From Lewinella sp038528965 (GTDB taxonomy: Bacteria > Bacteroidota > Bacteroidia > Chitinophagales > Saprospiraceae), in contig JBCBEC010000005.1 of NCBI GenBank assembly GCA_038528965.1, forward strand, positions 1 to 64,000: a stretch of 64,000 bases of DNA, given 5' to 3'. Positions 42,727 to 51,372 of the stretch are shown one piece after another. Position 1 is the first letter of the stretch. The number at the start of each line of letters is the position of its first letter. Both the position numbers and the translations under genes were made by a program. Under the pieces are notes generated by a model. The model worked only from the letters and a program-made list of their open reading frames with translations, was not told the DNA's origin and ran no database searches.

Positions 42727-44598
42727 TTATTTCAAACGTACAATGACATCATCTTCTTCAATGTCGCTGCCGTGCCGCGCCACGATCTCTGCCACTTCAC
42801 CGGCCTTGTCGGCCGTGACGGCATTGATGACTTTCATAGATTCAATGTAGGCTACAGTATCACCTACGGCTAGCTTATCTCCCAACTGTATGCCGCGTTC
42901 AGAGCTGTCTTTAGTGAGCAAGAACTTACCTTCTAAAGGTGCATTGATGCTGACTAGCTTGCCGTTGTCTGAGACGTTTGGTGCTGGTGCAGCGGGTTGT
43001 GGTGCCGCCGTGGTTTCGTTCGAGGGCTTACCATAGTCAATGCTTACCCGGTAGGCTTTGCCATCCACGGTGACGGTCAAGTCTTTAGGTTGGCTCGGAG
43101 CAGGGCTGGTGGTAGCAGTAGGAGCCGGTGCTTCTTTTGCTGCTTTGCGTTTCGCTAGATCAGCCTTAAACTGTTCTTTGGCCTGCCCAGAACGATAGGC
43201 TTCGTACTGGCTGGGGTGCATGGCGTACTCCAGCAGCTCTTCCTCGTCTTCGCCCAGATCCCACTTGTTATCCGCCATTTTCTGGCGGTATTCTTCCAAT
43301 GCGTTGGGATACAAATCCTGTGGGTTGCCAGTGTAGAATTCACGTCCTTGCTCTTGGGCCATAGTCATGATTTCCTCACCCAACTCACCCAGTAGTTGAC
43401 CGGATCTACCCAGGATCATGCCCCAGGTGTTTTCGTCGATCATCGCCCAACGCTTTTTGCCTTTCACTAAATTGATGGCGTTCATCAAGGCCACATTCTT
43501 CACGTACTGGCTGAAGGGTGTAACGAGCGGTGGGTACCCCAAGCGTGGCCAGGCGTGTTCTACTTCATTGAACAATTTGAGCAGTAGCTCTTCCTGTGTC
43601 ACTGCCGGTTTGTTGTTCTTTTTGAGCCACTTATTAAGGCTCTGCAAGTTTCGCTCTAGATCAGCCATGAGACTACCCATCATACCCCCGGGTAGGCCAG
43701 GGCCAATCAGTAAGCTGTTCATGTAGCGATTTTGCGGATTGATATAGTAGCCTAGGAAGTCATCAATGAACTCTTGCGATAGCCTGCGTGCCGCCATGTA
43801 AGCATCGGTGTTGATGTCTGGAACAGAAAAACCAGCATCCTTCAGCATGGCATGAATCGTCAGCAGGTCTGCATGACCAGTACCCCAACTCAGTGGCTCC
43901 ATACCCACGTCAATAATGTCTGCACCAGCCCTTGCGGCTTCTAGCGAAGAAGCGACGGAGAAACCCGGCGTGGAGTGACCATGATACTGTACCAGGATAT
44001 TCGGGTGGCGGTCTTTGATGCCTTTTACCATCTTACCAATCGACACCGGCCGCCCAATACCAGCCATGTCTTTGATGCAGATTTCTTCTGCTCCCAGTTC
44101 GATGTATTTATCAGCCAAATCGACGTAATAATCGACAGTATGAACCGGAGAATAGGTAATAGAAAGTGCGCCTTGCGCCACCATGCCGCCTTCCTTGGCA
44201 TATTGGAAAGAAAGCGCTAAGTTCTGTGGATTGTTGAGGCCGTCAAAAGAACGCGCAATATCGGTGCCCTGCTTCTTTTTGACTTTAAACATCAGTTGGC
44301 GTACATCCGCCGGTACAGGACTCATGCGTATACCGTTCAGACCACGTTCCAACATCTGAGTTTGAATTCCGGCATCATTGAAAGCCTGTGTCCACTCACG
44401 AACGGCCTTGTTGGGGTTTTCACCGTATAGTAGGCAGATTTGCTCAAACCCTCCACCATTGGTTTCTACGCGCGCAAAGCACCCCATATCCACAATTGGT
44501 TCTGCAACGCGTACTAATTGGTCAACTCTAGGCATGTACTTGCCTGATGATTGCCACATATCGCGGTACACCAGACACAAGCGAATTTCTTTAGTCAT
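42727..44598 (-). CDS. oadA: Oxaloacetate decarboxylase alpha-type subunit (carboxyltransferase + biotinyl domain)
   Basis: 623 residues. HMGL-like carboxyltransferase barrel (1 to about 260: FARVETNGGGFEQICLLYGENP, EICIKDMAGIGRP, VQYHGHSTPGFSV), the PYC/OadA conserved domain (about 270-480), an Ala/Pro-rich linker (about 490-540), and a C-terminal biotinyl domain with ESMKV, whose Lys is the biotin site. The family site is usually AMKM; ESMK is a known variant. Transfers the carboxyl group of oxaloacetate (or pyruvate carboxylation in reverse) to biotin. Nine bp separate it from both the gamma and beta genes. Confidence 0.92.
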   Translation of the reverse strand: MTKEIRLCLVYRDMWQSSGKYMPRVDQLVRVAEPIVDMGCFARVETNGGGFEQICLLYGENPNKAVREWTQAFNDAGIQTQMLERGLNGIRMSPVPADVRQLMFKVKKKQGTDIARSFDGLNNPQNLALSFQYAKEGGMVAQGALSITYSPVHTVDYYVDLADKYIELGAEEICIKDMAGIGRPVSIGKMVKGIKDRHPNILVQYHGHSTPGFSVASSLEAARAGADIIDVGMEPLSWGTGHADLLTIHAMLKDAGFSVPDINTDAYMAARRLSQEFIDDFLGYYINPQNRYMNSLLIGPGLPGGMMGSLMADLERNLQSLNKWLKKNNKPAVTQEELLLKLFNEVEHAWPRLGYPPLVTPFSQYVKNVALMNAINLVKGKKRWAMIDENTWGMILGRSGQLLGELGEEIMTMAQEQGREFYTGNPQDLYPNALEEYRQKMADNKWDLGEDEEELLEYAMHPSQYEAYRSGQAKEQFKADLAKRKAAKEAPAPTATTSPAPSQPKDLTVTVDGKAYRVSIDYGKPSNETTAAPQPAAPAPNVSDNGKLVSINAPLEGKFLLTKDSSERGIQLGDKLAVGDTVAYIESMKVINAVTADKAGEVAEIVARHGSDIEEDDVIVRLK

Positions 44599-44607
44599 AC
44601 AAGTCTA

Positions 44608-44877
44608 TTAGGTGGATTCGATGGTTTTGATTTTTCCCTGACCTTGCGTTACATGTTCTACGGTAGCTGTCAAAACCGCTACAATCTGCGGATCCAACTG
44701 ATCCTGCTGATTCCTTGGTGGTCTTTGTCCTGAACGATCAATGGATTTCGTGGCAACACTACGATTAACTGCAGAAATGAGAAGGCGTCCCGAGAGAACG
44801 ACTAGGCCGAGTACCAGCGCTACTGTAGTCATGCCAACTATCAGCAACTCTAAGGCCGCTTGCAGTGTTTGGTCCAT
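44608..44877 (-). CDS. oadG: Sodium-pumping decarboxylase gamma subunit
   Basis: 89 residues with one hydrophobic segment (ALELLIVGMTTVALVLGLVVLSGRLL) near the N terminus, then a polar linker (RSGQRPPRNQQDQLDPQ) and IVAVLTATVEHVTQGQGKIKTIES, in the layout of OadG. It anchors the alpha subunit to the beta subunit. First gene of the operon, with a -7 box at 44957-44964. Confidence 0.85.
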   Translation of the reverse strand: MDQTLQAALELLIVGMTTVALVLGLVVLSGRLLISAVNRSVATKSIDRSGQRPPRNQQDQLDPQIVAVLTATVEHVTQGQGKIKTIEST

Positions 44878-44956
44878 GAAATCTGGTTTGCTTCAACACC
44901 GCAACGAAATAGACCTGACCGGTTTTTGTGTCGGAGCTGAAATGATTAGGGATTGG

Positions 44957-44964
44957 CAAAAATA
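44957..44964 (-). promoter_or_regulatory. -7 box of the oad operon
   Basis: Minus strand TATTTTTG, 80 bp before the gamma subunit ATG. No TTG at the -33 distance. Confidence 0.5.
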
Positions 44965-45094
44965 TGAAAATGTTGTAAAAGCCCTACTTGGCGGAATTTT
45001 ATTCTAAAAAAATGTCCAATCCTGCTGCATTACTGTGTTTTTGTTTCCGCTTCAGCGGATCATGCTAAGCTGGATTTCAAAGCGGTAAAGGATG

Positions 45095-45102
45095 TATCTT
45101 TG
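45095..45102 (+). promoter_or_regulatory. -7 box upstream of aspartate kinase
   Basis: TATCTTTG fits TAnnTTTG, followed by CGGCG, 26 bp before the GTG at 45129. Confidence 0.5.
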
Positions 45103-45128
45103 CGGCGTTTTAAAAAGGAACTGAAGAC

Positions 45129-46430
45129 GTGAAAAACAAGTTGAAGGTATTCAAGTTTGGTGGAGCTTCTTTGCGGGATGCAGAGGCGATGAAAAATGTG
45201 GCCAAAATCTTGAAGGATTATGCAGGTAAACAAGTTTTAGTGGTAGGATCTGCTACGAGTGGCACCACGAATGATCTGGAAGAGGTAGTGCAACATCATC
45301 AGCACGGCCGTCCAGAAGAAGCTATGCAGAAGCTTCAGCAAATTCGCCAGCGTCACTTCGATCTTGCCTTTGCCCTGGTAGGAGAGCGTCATCCGGTCTA
45401 TGATCAGCTCAACGATGCCCTCGTAGCAGTGGAGTGGGTGCTGGAAGAAGAACCCCACGAAAATTACGATTACATCTACGATCAGATCGTTTCTGTTGGT
45501 GAGTTGCTATCCACCCATATTCTGGCCGCTTACCTCAACACCGTTGAATTACCTACACATTGGTTGGATGCTCGGGATGTGATCCTCACAGATGATATTT
45601 TCCGCGAAGGCTGGGTCCAATGGGAAGAAACTGAAGCTCGAGCTAAAAAGCAGGCCTTGCCCTTGTTGGAACAAGGAGGATTTGTACTAACTCAAGGTTT
45701 TATAGGTAGTACTACCGAGAACTTTACGATTACGCTCGGCCGTGAGGGTTCGGACTACACCGCAGCTATCTTCAGCTACTGCTTGAACGCAGCGTCCATG
45801 TCAATCTGGAAGGATGTTCCCGGTGTGTTGACGGCCGACCCGCGCCTGTTCGAAAATGCTACTAAGTTGGATCGCTTGTCGTACCGCGAGGCCATTGAGA
45901 TGACGTACTACGGGGCTAAGGTGATCCACCAGAAAACCATCAAGCCACTACAGAATAAGAACATCCCGATGTACGTGAAATCTTTTATCGATCCACAAGG
46001 TGCCGGTACATTGATTTCTGATGAGGTGGTAGATAAATATCCGCCGATGGTGACGGTGGAGAAGAATCAGGCTTTGTGTACGATCTCTGCGCGGGACTTC
46101 TCTTTCGTGGCAGAACACCACATCAATCGGATGTTCAAGATCATCACCGATCTGCGCCTGCAGGTGAATATGATGCAAAATACCGCCTTGAGCTTTAATG
46201 TCTGCTTCAACGACATTGACGACAAGGTGGATCGCTTTGCGGAAGCGCTGGAAAAAGACTTTAAGGTGGTGATCAAGCGGGACTTGGAGACTATTACCAT
46301 TCGCCACTATGATGACTTGACCTTAGAGAGCCTGAAACGGGGGAGAATGGTGTTGGTAGAGGAACGGCTACCGCAAACACTACTGATGGTGGTCCAGCAA
46401 TTACCCGTGATCAAGCGGAAAAACGATTAA
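45129..46430 (+). CDS. lysC: Aspartate kinase
   Basis: 433 residues. First step from aspartate to Lys, Thr and Met. VFKFGGASLRDAEAMKNVA is the kinase signature (canonical KFGGTS), and FITLGREGSDYTAAIF-like sequence (TITLGREGSDYTAAI) lies in the middle. The C-terminal part (about 300-433) holds ACT-type regulatory domains. It is monofunctional: no homoserine dehydrogenase follows. Start is GTG, giving KNKLKVFKFGG; no closer ATG. tilS begins 8 bp after the stop. Confidence 0.93.
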   Translation: MKNKLKVFKFGGASLRDAEAMKNVAKILKDYAGKQVLVVGSATSGTTNDLEEVVQHHQHGRPEEAMQKLQQIRQRHFDLAFALVGERHPVYDQLNDALVAVEWVLEEEPHENYDYIYDQIVSVGELLSTHILAAYLNTVELPTHWLDARDVILTDDIFREGWVQWEETEARAKKQALPLLEQGGFVLTQGFIGSTTENFTITLGREGSDYTAAIFSYCLNAASMSIWKDVPGVLTADPRLFENATKLDRLSYREAIEMTYYGAKVIHQKTIKPLQNKNIPMYVKSFIDPQGAGTLISDEVVDKYPPMVTVEKNQALCTISARDFSFVAEHHINRMFKIITDLRLQVNMMQNTALSFNVCFNDIDDKVDRFAEALEKDFKVVIKRDLETITIRHYDDLTLESLKRGRMVLVEERLPQTLLMVVQQLPVIKRKND

Positions 46431-46438
46431 ATTACAGC

Positions 46439-47776
46439 ATGTTTTCCAACCAAGTAGCTGACTATATCCAACGCGAGCAACTCTTTGCTCCGGATGATCG
46501 TCTGTTGCTGGGCGTGAGTGGTGGTATGGATAGCATGGTGCTATGGCACGTTTTGCGAGAGCTAGGATATTCCGTAGCTGTTTCACATTGCAATTTCCGT
46601 CTACGTGGAGAGGAGTCCGAGGGAGACGAGGTGTTTGTTCGTGAGGAAGCCGAAAAATCCGATACTACCTGTTTCACGCGGCGATTTACGGTAAGGGACT
46701 TTCTTGCTTATGGTGGAGGTTCGGCGCAGGAAACGGCCAGAAATCTGCGGTATGCTGAGTTTGAAAACCTGCGAGTACAGCATGGTTTTGATTACGTGCT
46801 GACCGCCCATCATCTGGATGACCGAATTGAGACCTTTTTTCTGAATTTTGCCCGTGGTGCGGGGCTGCGGGGTTTGAGTAGTTTGCGTGCTAAACGCGAT
46901 TTTATCCGGCGCCCACTCCTGGAAGTAAACCGAAAAAATATCCGGGCTTACCAAGAAAAAGAAGCTATTTCCTACCGGGAAGATAGCAGCAATGCTACGG
47001 ACAAATACCATCGTAATGGCTTGCGCCACCATATCTTGCCCACCTTCTACCAATGGGCACCACGCATAGCGCAGATTGCTCGACAGAATTTTTCGTTGCT
47101 GGAACAGCAAAGTATTTTGCTGCAGGAGTTGATAGATCAGTACCGAACGACCCTACTAAAACAAGATGAGGACGGAGCGTGGTCCTTGCAAACAAGCACT
47201 ATTCGTGAGCATGCAGCAGCGCAAGTAATTGTGGTGGAGCTGTTAGCTGATTTTGGTTTTAACAAGGAGCAAGCACGGCAAGTCTTGGATGCTGCTGCGG
47301 GTAGTGTGCTGGCTTCTCCCACACATGACCTGTTAGTGCAGCATACCGAGGCGATTATTCGCCTCAAACCAACGCCTTCTACTGCCCAGGAAATGAAGAC
47401 CTGGCCGCAACACGAAGCAATGTTACACTTCGCCGGTCAGCAGCTTAAGTGTGCTGTAGAAGCGGTACCCGCTGAGTATTCCACTCCTCCAACGGAAGCC
47501 TTGGTTGCTGCGGAAGCTCTACAGTGGCCTTTGCAAGTTCGTTATTGGCAGGCCGGCGATACTTTTTGCCCGCTCGGCATGAACGGAAAAAAGCAAAAAC
47601 TGCAAGACTTCTTCGTCAACAACAAAATCAACCAATTTAAACGGCAGCAAATTCCGCTTTTGGTCAATGGCAATGGGCAAATTATCTGGATTGTTGGTCA
47701 TCGTTTAGACGACCGTTTTAAACTTCAATCGGATACCAGTACTGCATTTCGTTTCCAAGTTCAACCAACCAAGTGA
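46439..47776 (+). CDS. tilS: tRNA(Ile)-lysidine synthase
   Basis: 445 residues. Converts C34 of tRNA-Ile(CAU) to lysidine. PP-loop SGGMDS at 27-32, HCNFRLRGEESEGDE, YVLTAHHLDDRIETFFLNFARGAGLRGL, and the TilS C-terminal domain (DTFCPLGMNGKKQKLQDFFVNNKI). Follows lysC by 8 bp and is followed by a GNAT-like gene 36 bp later. Confidence 0.95.
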   Translation: MFSNQVADYIQREQLFAPDDRLLLGVSGGMDSMVLWHVLRELGYSVAVSHCNFRLRGEESEGDEVFVREEAEKSDTTCFTRRFTVRDFLAYGGGSAQETARNLRYAEFENLRVQHGFDYVLTAHHLDDRIETFFLNFARGAGLRGLSSLRAKRDFIRRPLLEVNRKNIRAYQEKEAISYREDSSNATDKYHRNGLRHHILPTFYQWAPRIAQIARQNFSLLEQQSILLQELIDQYRTTLLKQDEDGAWSLQTSTIREHAAAQVIVVELLADFGFNKEQARQVLDAAAGSVLASPTHDLLVQHTEAIIRLKPTPSTAQEMKTWPQHEAMLHFAGQQLKCAVEAVPAEYSTPPTEALVAAEALQWPLQVRYWQAGDTFCPLGMNGKKQKLQDFFVNNKINQFKRQQIPLLVNGNGQIIWIVGHRLDDRFKLQSDTSTAFRFQVQPTK

Positions 47777-47812
47777 CGATTCGGATTGTTCCTCAGGCAA
47801 AACCACAAACAC

Positions 47813-48121
47813 ATGAATTGGCTTGACCAAATAGAGGACAATCAAGAAGAGAAGCAATTTGAGATTCGGGTTGATGGTGAATTGGCTTTCGCCCAATACA
47901 TTCCACGTAATGGCTACATTGTCTACCCCCATACAGTAGTTCCCAAAGCCATTGGGGGGCAAGGTATTGGTGATGCACTGGCTACCTATGCCATGAACTA
48001 TGCCCGTGAGCGGGATCTCAAGGTCAAGCCTTATTGTCCCTTTATCGCTCGCTTTATGAAAGATAACTTCGAGCAATACGGTGACCTTTTAGCCGAAGGC
48101 TTCCGCTTACCCGCAAAGTAG
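47813..48121 (+). CDS. Small GNAT-like acetyltransferase (YjdJ/COG2388 type)
   Basis: 102 residues. EIRVDGELAFAQYIPRNGYIVYPHTVVPKAIGGQGIGDALATYAMNYARERDLKVKPYCPF matches the short GCN5-related group (acetyl-CoA loop GGQGIGDAL; conserved KPYCPF with Cys). The start ATG at 47813 is chosen over a TTG 27 bp earlier. In Bacteroidota such proteins are common; substrate unknown. Probably the third gene of the lysC-tilS transcript. Confidence 0.85.
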   Translation: MNWLDQIEDNQEEKQFEIRVDGELAFAQYIPRNGYIVYPHTVVPKAIGGQGIGDALATYAMNYARERDLKVKPYCPFIARFMKDNFEQYGDLLAEGFRLPAK

Positions 48122-48265
48122 TGCTAAGATTTACATTCAATTTGATTCCTGGTCCGACTAACCCTTAGCGCAGTTGGATCGCCCGCATTCTGACCCTAAT
48201 TCACATTCTAATTCTAATTCTCGCCAGCATTTTGGTAAGTCTGGGAAAACCGCTACTTTACCTTA

Positions 48266-49318
48266 ATGAAGCGGGCTCTACATACAATGGCACAATTTGT
48301 GCCAGCCATATTTTCGGTGCGCGGCCTACTATTTTTGGTAGTTTGTCTACTGTCTAATACGATTAAGGCTCAAGATCCGCACTTCTCCCAGTCGCCGATG
48401 TCACCTGTTCAGCTGAACCCTGCGCTGACCGCAGCCTCTGAATGGGATGTTCGGGTTGGGGGGCAATGGAAAGAGCAATGGTCGAGTGTGCCGGTGAGTT
48501 ATCGGACCTTTGCGGCCTTTTATGACCAGCGTTTGCACCAGCTTAAGTTACCGCTGGGCCAACTTGGTGTAGGCGGTTCCTTTCTGTACGATCAAGCGGG
48601 CGACAGCAAATTATCCTGGACACAAGCTGGGCTGCGGGTTTCCTACGGGGTACCGCTAGAGGAAGGTGTTGACCTGCGGGCTGGTTTTGGTATTGATATT
48701 GGCCAGCGGGCTTTCTTACCGGACCAGCTGGAGTTTGGTGATCAATACAACGGTGAACTATTCGACCCAGGCCAAGCCAGCGCAGAACAATTCGCCCGAC
48801 AAACGAGCAACTTGACCTCTCTAAGTGCTGGTTTGGCCGTGGTGTATCGAAGCCCACGCAATCGCACGCAATTACAAGGTGGACTCGCCGCTTCCCATTT
48901 GAACAGTCCAAGCGTTCGTTTTTACCAGGCCAGTGATGTGCAAATTCCCATCTGGGCTCGTTTTCATGCAAATGCCGTAGTAGAGGTGAATGATGACTGG
49001 GATGCTACTGGCGTACACCATTTTTATCGGCAGGGAAACTACCAGGAAATTCTGGTAGGGCTCGGTGGGCGCTATCATTTAGCCTACAAAAATGAAGACC
49101 TGGCGCTTGGTGCTGGAGTGGCTTACCGTTTGGGAGATGCTATTATTCCGCAGCTAGAGGCACTCTACGGGCAATGGCGTTTTGGCCTCAGCTATGATAT
49201 CAATACTTCGGCTTTCCAAACAGCTACGAACGGCCGTGGTGGCTTAGAGCTAGCTTTGCATTATTACATCTTGCAACCTAAACCACCCGAAGAATTCAAG
49301 TCTTGCCCGATCTTTTAA
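48266..49318 (+). CDS. PorP/SprF-family outer-membrane protein
   Basis: 350 residues. Signal peptide (RGLLFLVVCLLSNTIKAQ), then the family start DPHFSQSPMSPVQLNPALTA and a beta-barrel rich in GxxYD pairs, ending in LALHYYILQPKP. PorP/SprF proteins are needed for type IX secretion or for placing gliding adhesins. It pairs with the following OmpA/TPR protein, as PorP and PorE-like genes often do. It is probably one of several paralogues in the genome. Confidence 0.9.
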   Translation: MKRALHTMAQFVPAIFSVRGLLFLVVCLLSNTIKAQDPHFSQSPMSPVQLNPALTAASEWDVRVGGQWKEQWSSVPVSYRTFAAFYDQRLHQLKLPLGQLGVGGSFLYDQAGDSKLSWTQAGLRVSYGVPLEEGVDLRAGFGIDIGQRAFLPDQLEFGDQYNGELFDPGQASAEQFARQTSNLTSLSAGLAVVYRSPRNRTQLQGGLAASHLNSPSVRFYQASDVQIPIWARFHANAVVEVNDDWDATGVHHFYRQGNYQEILVGLGGRYHLAYKNEDLALGAGVAYRLGDAIIPQLEALYGQWRFGLSYDINTSAFQTATNGRGGLELALHYYILQPKPPEEFKSCPIF

Positions 49319-49351
49319 TAACCATCCTCTCGTCTAATTCTCCACGTATCT

Positions 49352-51340
49352 ATGAACGTCAGTATACGCTATCCATTTAAGGTGACCGCTCACATATTGG
49401 TACTGCTGACATTTATCCTACTCCTGCCAGCACTGCTTCCTGCTCAGCGAGCGGCGGCCTTTTTGCGCAAAGGGGATGAGGCAATGCAACAGGCTGATTA
49501 CTATACTGCTTTACATTATTTCCGTCAGGCTTACGACAGCAAGCCAGCTCCAGATGTAGGATTCCGATTGGCAGAAGCGGCCTATGGCTTTCAAGCCTTT
49601 GCGGTAGCAGAAGAATATTATGAACTCCTTACGGAAGGAAACGCAGCACAACAGTATCCGACAGCTTGGCTGGGTTTAGGCAAAAGCCAGTTTGCGCAGG
49701 GTAACTACGAAGGTGCTCAGGAAAGTCTGAACGCTTTTCTAGCTACAAATAGAGGAAGCAAACAACAAATAGACGAAGCTCAAAAGATATTGGCCAGTTG
49801 CGCCTGGGTAGAGCAACAGGAGGAAGGAGAAGAATGGACGGTGGAACGATTGGGAAGGCGTCTTAACTCACCTTACGGGGAATTTGGTGCCTGGAAATCT
49901 GGCGATACGCTGTACTACACGTCTTACCGCTACGAAAAGGAAGATGATAAATATAATCCGCCGCGGAAGATCAGTAAAGTCTTGATCTCAAAAGATGAAC
50001 GACGGGGCCGGCTCCTGAGTCGCGGGTTCAACGAGGATACGATTCTTACCGCTCACGTTGCCTTAAATAATGCCAAGACCCTACTGTTTTTCAACCGCTG
50101 TCAATTTACGGAGGGGGCTAAGTTACGCTGCGACTTGTGCGTGCGCGAAAAGGACCGGCGCGGGCGTTGGCAGAAGCAGTTTATAAAACTCCCCGAGCCA
50201 GTAAACTTAAACACTTGGACCAGTACGCAACCGGCCATCTTATGGGATAGTGTGGAGCAACAGGAGCATCTATTGTTTGTCAGTAATCGACCTGGCACAG
50301 AAGGTGGATTCGACATTTGGCGAGTCCCGATCCCGGAGGACTTGCGGAAATGGGACATGCCGACGGCACTAACCGATTTGAATACCGCTGCCAATGAGAT
50401 AACGCCAATGTATGCTTACGCGGAGAGGCAACTTTACTTTAGTACAGATAGAAGCCCGGGCTACGGTGGGTACGATCTAGTGCGAGTTCCTTATGCAGGT
50501 GAACAGGGCTGGGGTGAAATCGAAAACTTGGGTGCGAGTTTTAACTCTAGCTACGATGATACTTACCCTTTTGTTTGGTCAGCGGATCGCATGTACTTTA
50601 GCTCCAATCGACCGGGCGGGCGCTACTTGGATACCGATAGTAAAAACTGTTGCCCAGATATCTTTCGCGCCGATAAGGTGCCACCACCCCCGCCAGCGGT
50701 AGATACAACCGCCATTGTAGGTGATCCGCCACCTGATACACCCGTGGAACCTGTTCCACCACCTAAGCCGGTACTGCGAACATTGGAGGACTTTTTGCCC
50801 TTGACTTTGTTTTACGATAACGACCAACCTGATCCGCGGACGCGACGGGCCACTACCAAGCGCACCTACGAAGAAACCTATTTTGAGTACTTAGGCCGGG
50901 AAGATGAGTACTACGATGAGTACGCTGAAAATCAAACAGAACAGGATGCGCTGGCCACCTTCTTCGAAGAAGAGGTAGCGGAGGGATATGATCGACTGGA
51001 ACTGTTTAGCAAGATATTGCTAGAGCAACTCGAGGCTGGACAACAAGTAGAAATCTTCCTAAAGGGATACACCAGCCCAAGAGCTCAAGGTGATTATAAT
51101 TTGCTACTTGGTAAGCGCCGAGTGAGTGCGGTGCGCAATCATTTCGAAAATTGGCGTTCGGGCCGGTTGGTTGACTACTTGGATAACGGGCAACTCATTA
51201 TCTCTGAAGTGAGCTTTGGAGAAACCAAAGCGGCCGCTTCTGCGCAAGATGAAAGAGCAGGGGAGCGCTTATCCATCTATAGTCCCGAAGCGGCACGCGA
51301 ACGTCGTGTAGAGATTGTGGAGGTGAAGCGTGGGCAATAG
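49352..51340 (+). CDS. TPR / PD40 / OmpA-like protein (PorE-type)
   Basis: 662 residues. Signal peptide (LVLLTFILLLPALLPAQ), TPR repeats (about 30-150: AAAFLRKGDEAMQQADYY), WD40-like PD40 beta-propeller segments (about 160-440; YFSTDRSPGYGGYDLVRV, MYFSSNRPGGRYLD), a Pro-rich linker (VPPPPPAVD), and a C-terminal OmpA-like domain (about 490-662) with FLKGYTSPRAQGDYNLLLGKRRVSAVRNHF for peptidoglycan binding. Such proteins are thought to link PorP-type membrane proteins to the cell wall in type IX machinery. 33 bp after the PorP gene, same transcript. Confidence 0.9.
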   Translation: MNVSIRYPFKVTAHILVLLTFILLLPALLPAQRAAAFLRKGDEAMQQADYYTALHYFRQAYDSKPAPDVGFRLAEAAYGFQAFAVAEEYYELLTEGNAAQQYPTAWLGLGKSQFAQGNYEGAQESLNAFLATNRGSKQQIDEAQKILASCAWVEQQEEGEEWTVERLGRRLNSPYGEFGAWKSGDTLYYTSYRYEKEDDKYNPPRKISKVLISKDERRGRLLSRGFNEDTILTAHVALNNAKTLLFFNRCQFTEGAKLRCDLCVREKDRRGRWQKQFIKLPEPVNLNTWTSTQPAILWDSVEQQEHLLFVSNRPGTEGGFDIWRVPIPEDLRKWDMPTALTDLNTAANEITPMYAYAERQLYFSTDRSPGYGGYDLVRVPYAGEQGWGEIENLGASFNSSYDDTYPFVWSADRMYFSSNRPGGRYLDTDSKNCCPDIFRADKVPPPPPAVDTTAIVGDPPPDTPVEPVPPPKPVLRTLEDFLPLTLFYDNDQPDPRTRRATTKRTYEETYFEYLGREDEYYDEYAENQTEQDALATFFEEEVAEGYDRLELFSKILLEQLEAGQQVEIFLKGYTSPRAQGDYNLLLGKRRVSAVRNHFENWRSGRLVDYLDNGQLIISEVSFGETKAAASAQDERAGERLSIYSPEAARERRVEIVEVKRGQ

Positions 51341-51372
51341 TATTTTGCCACTCTAACAGTATGTCCTTAGAA

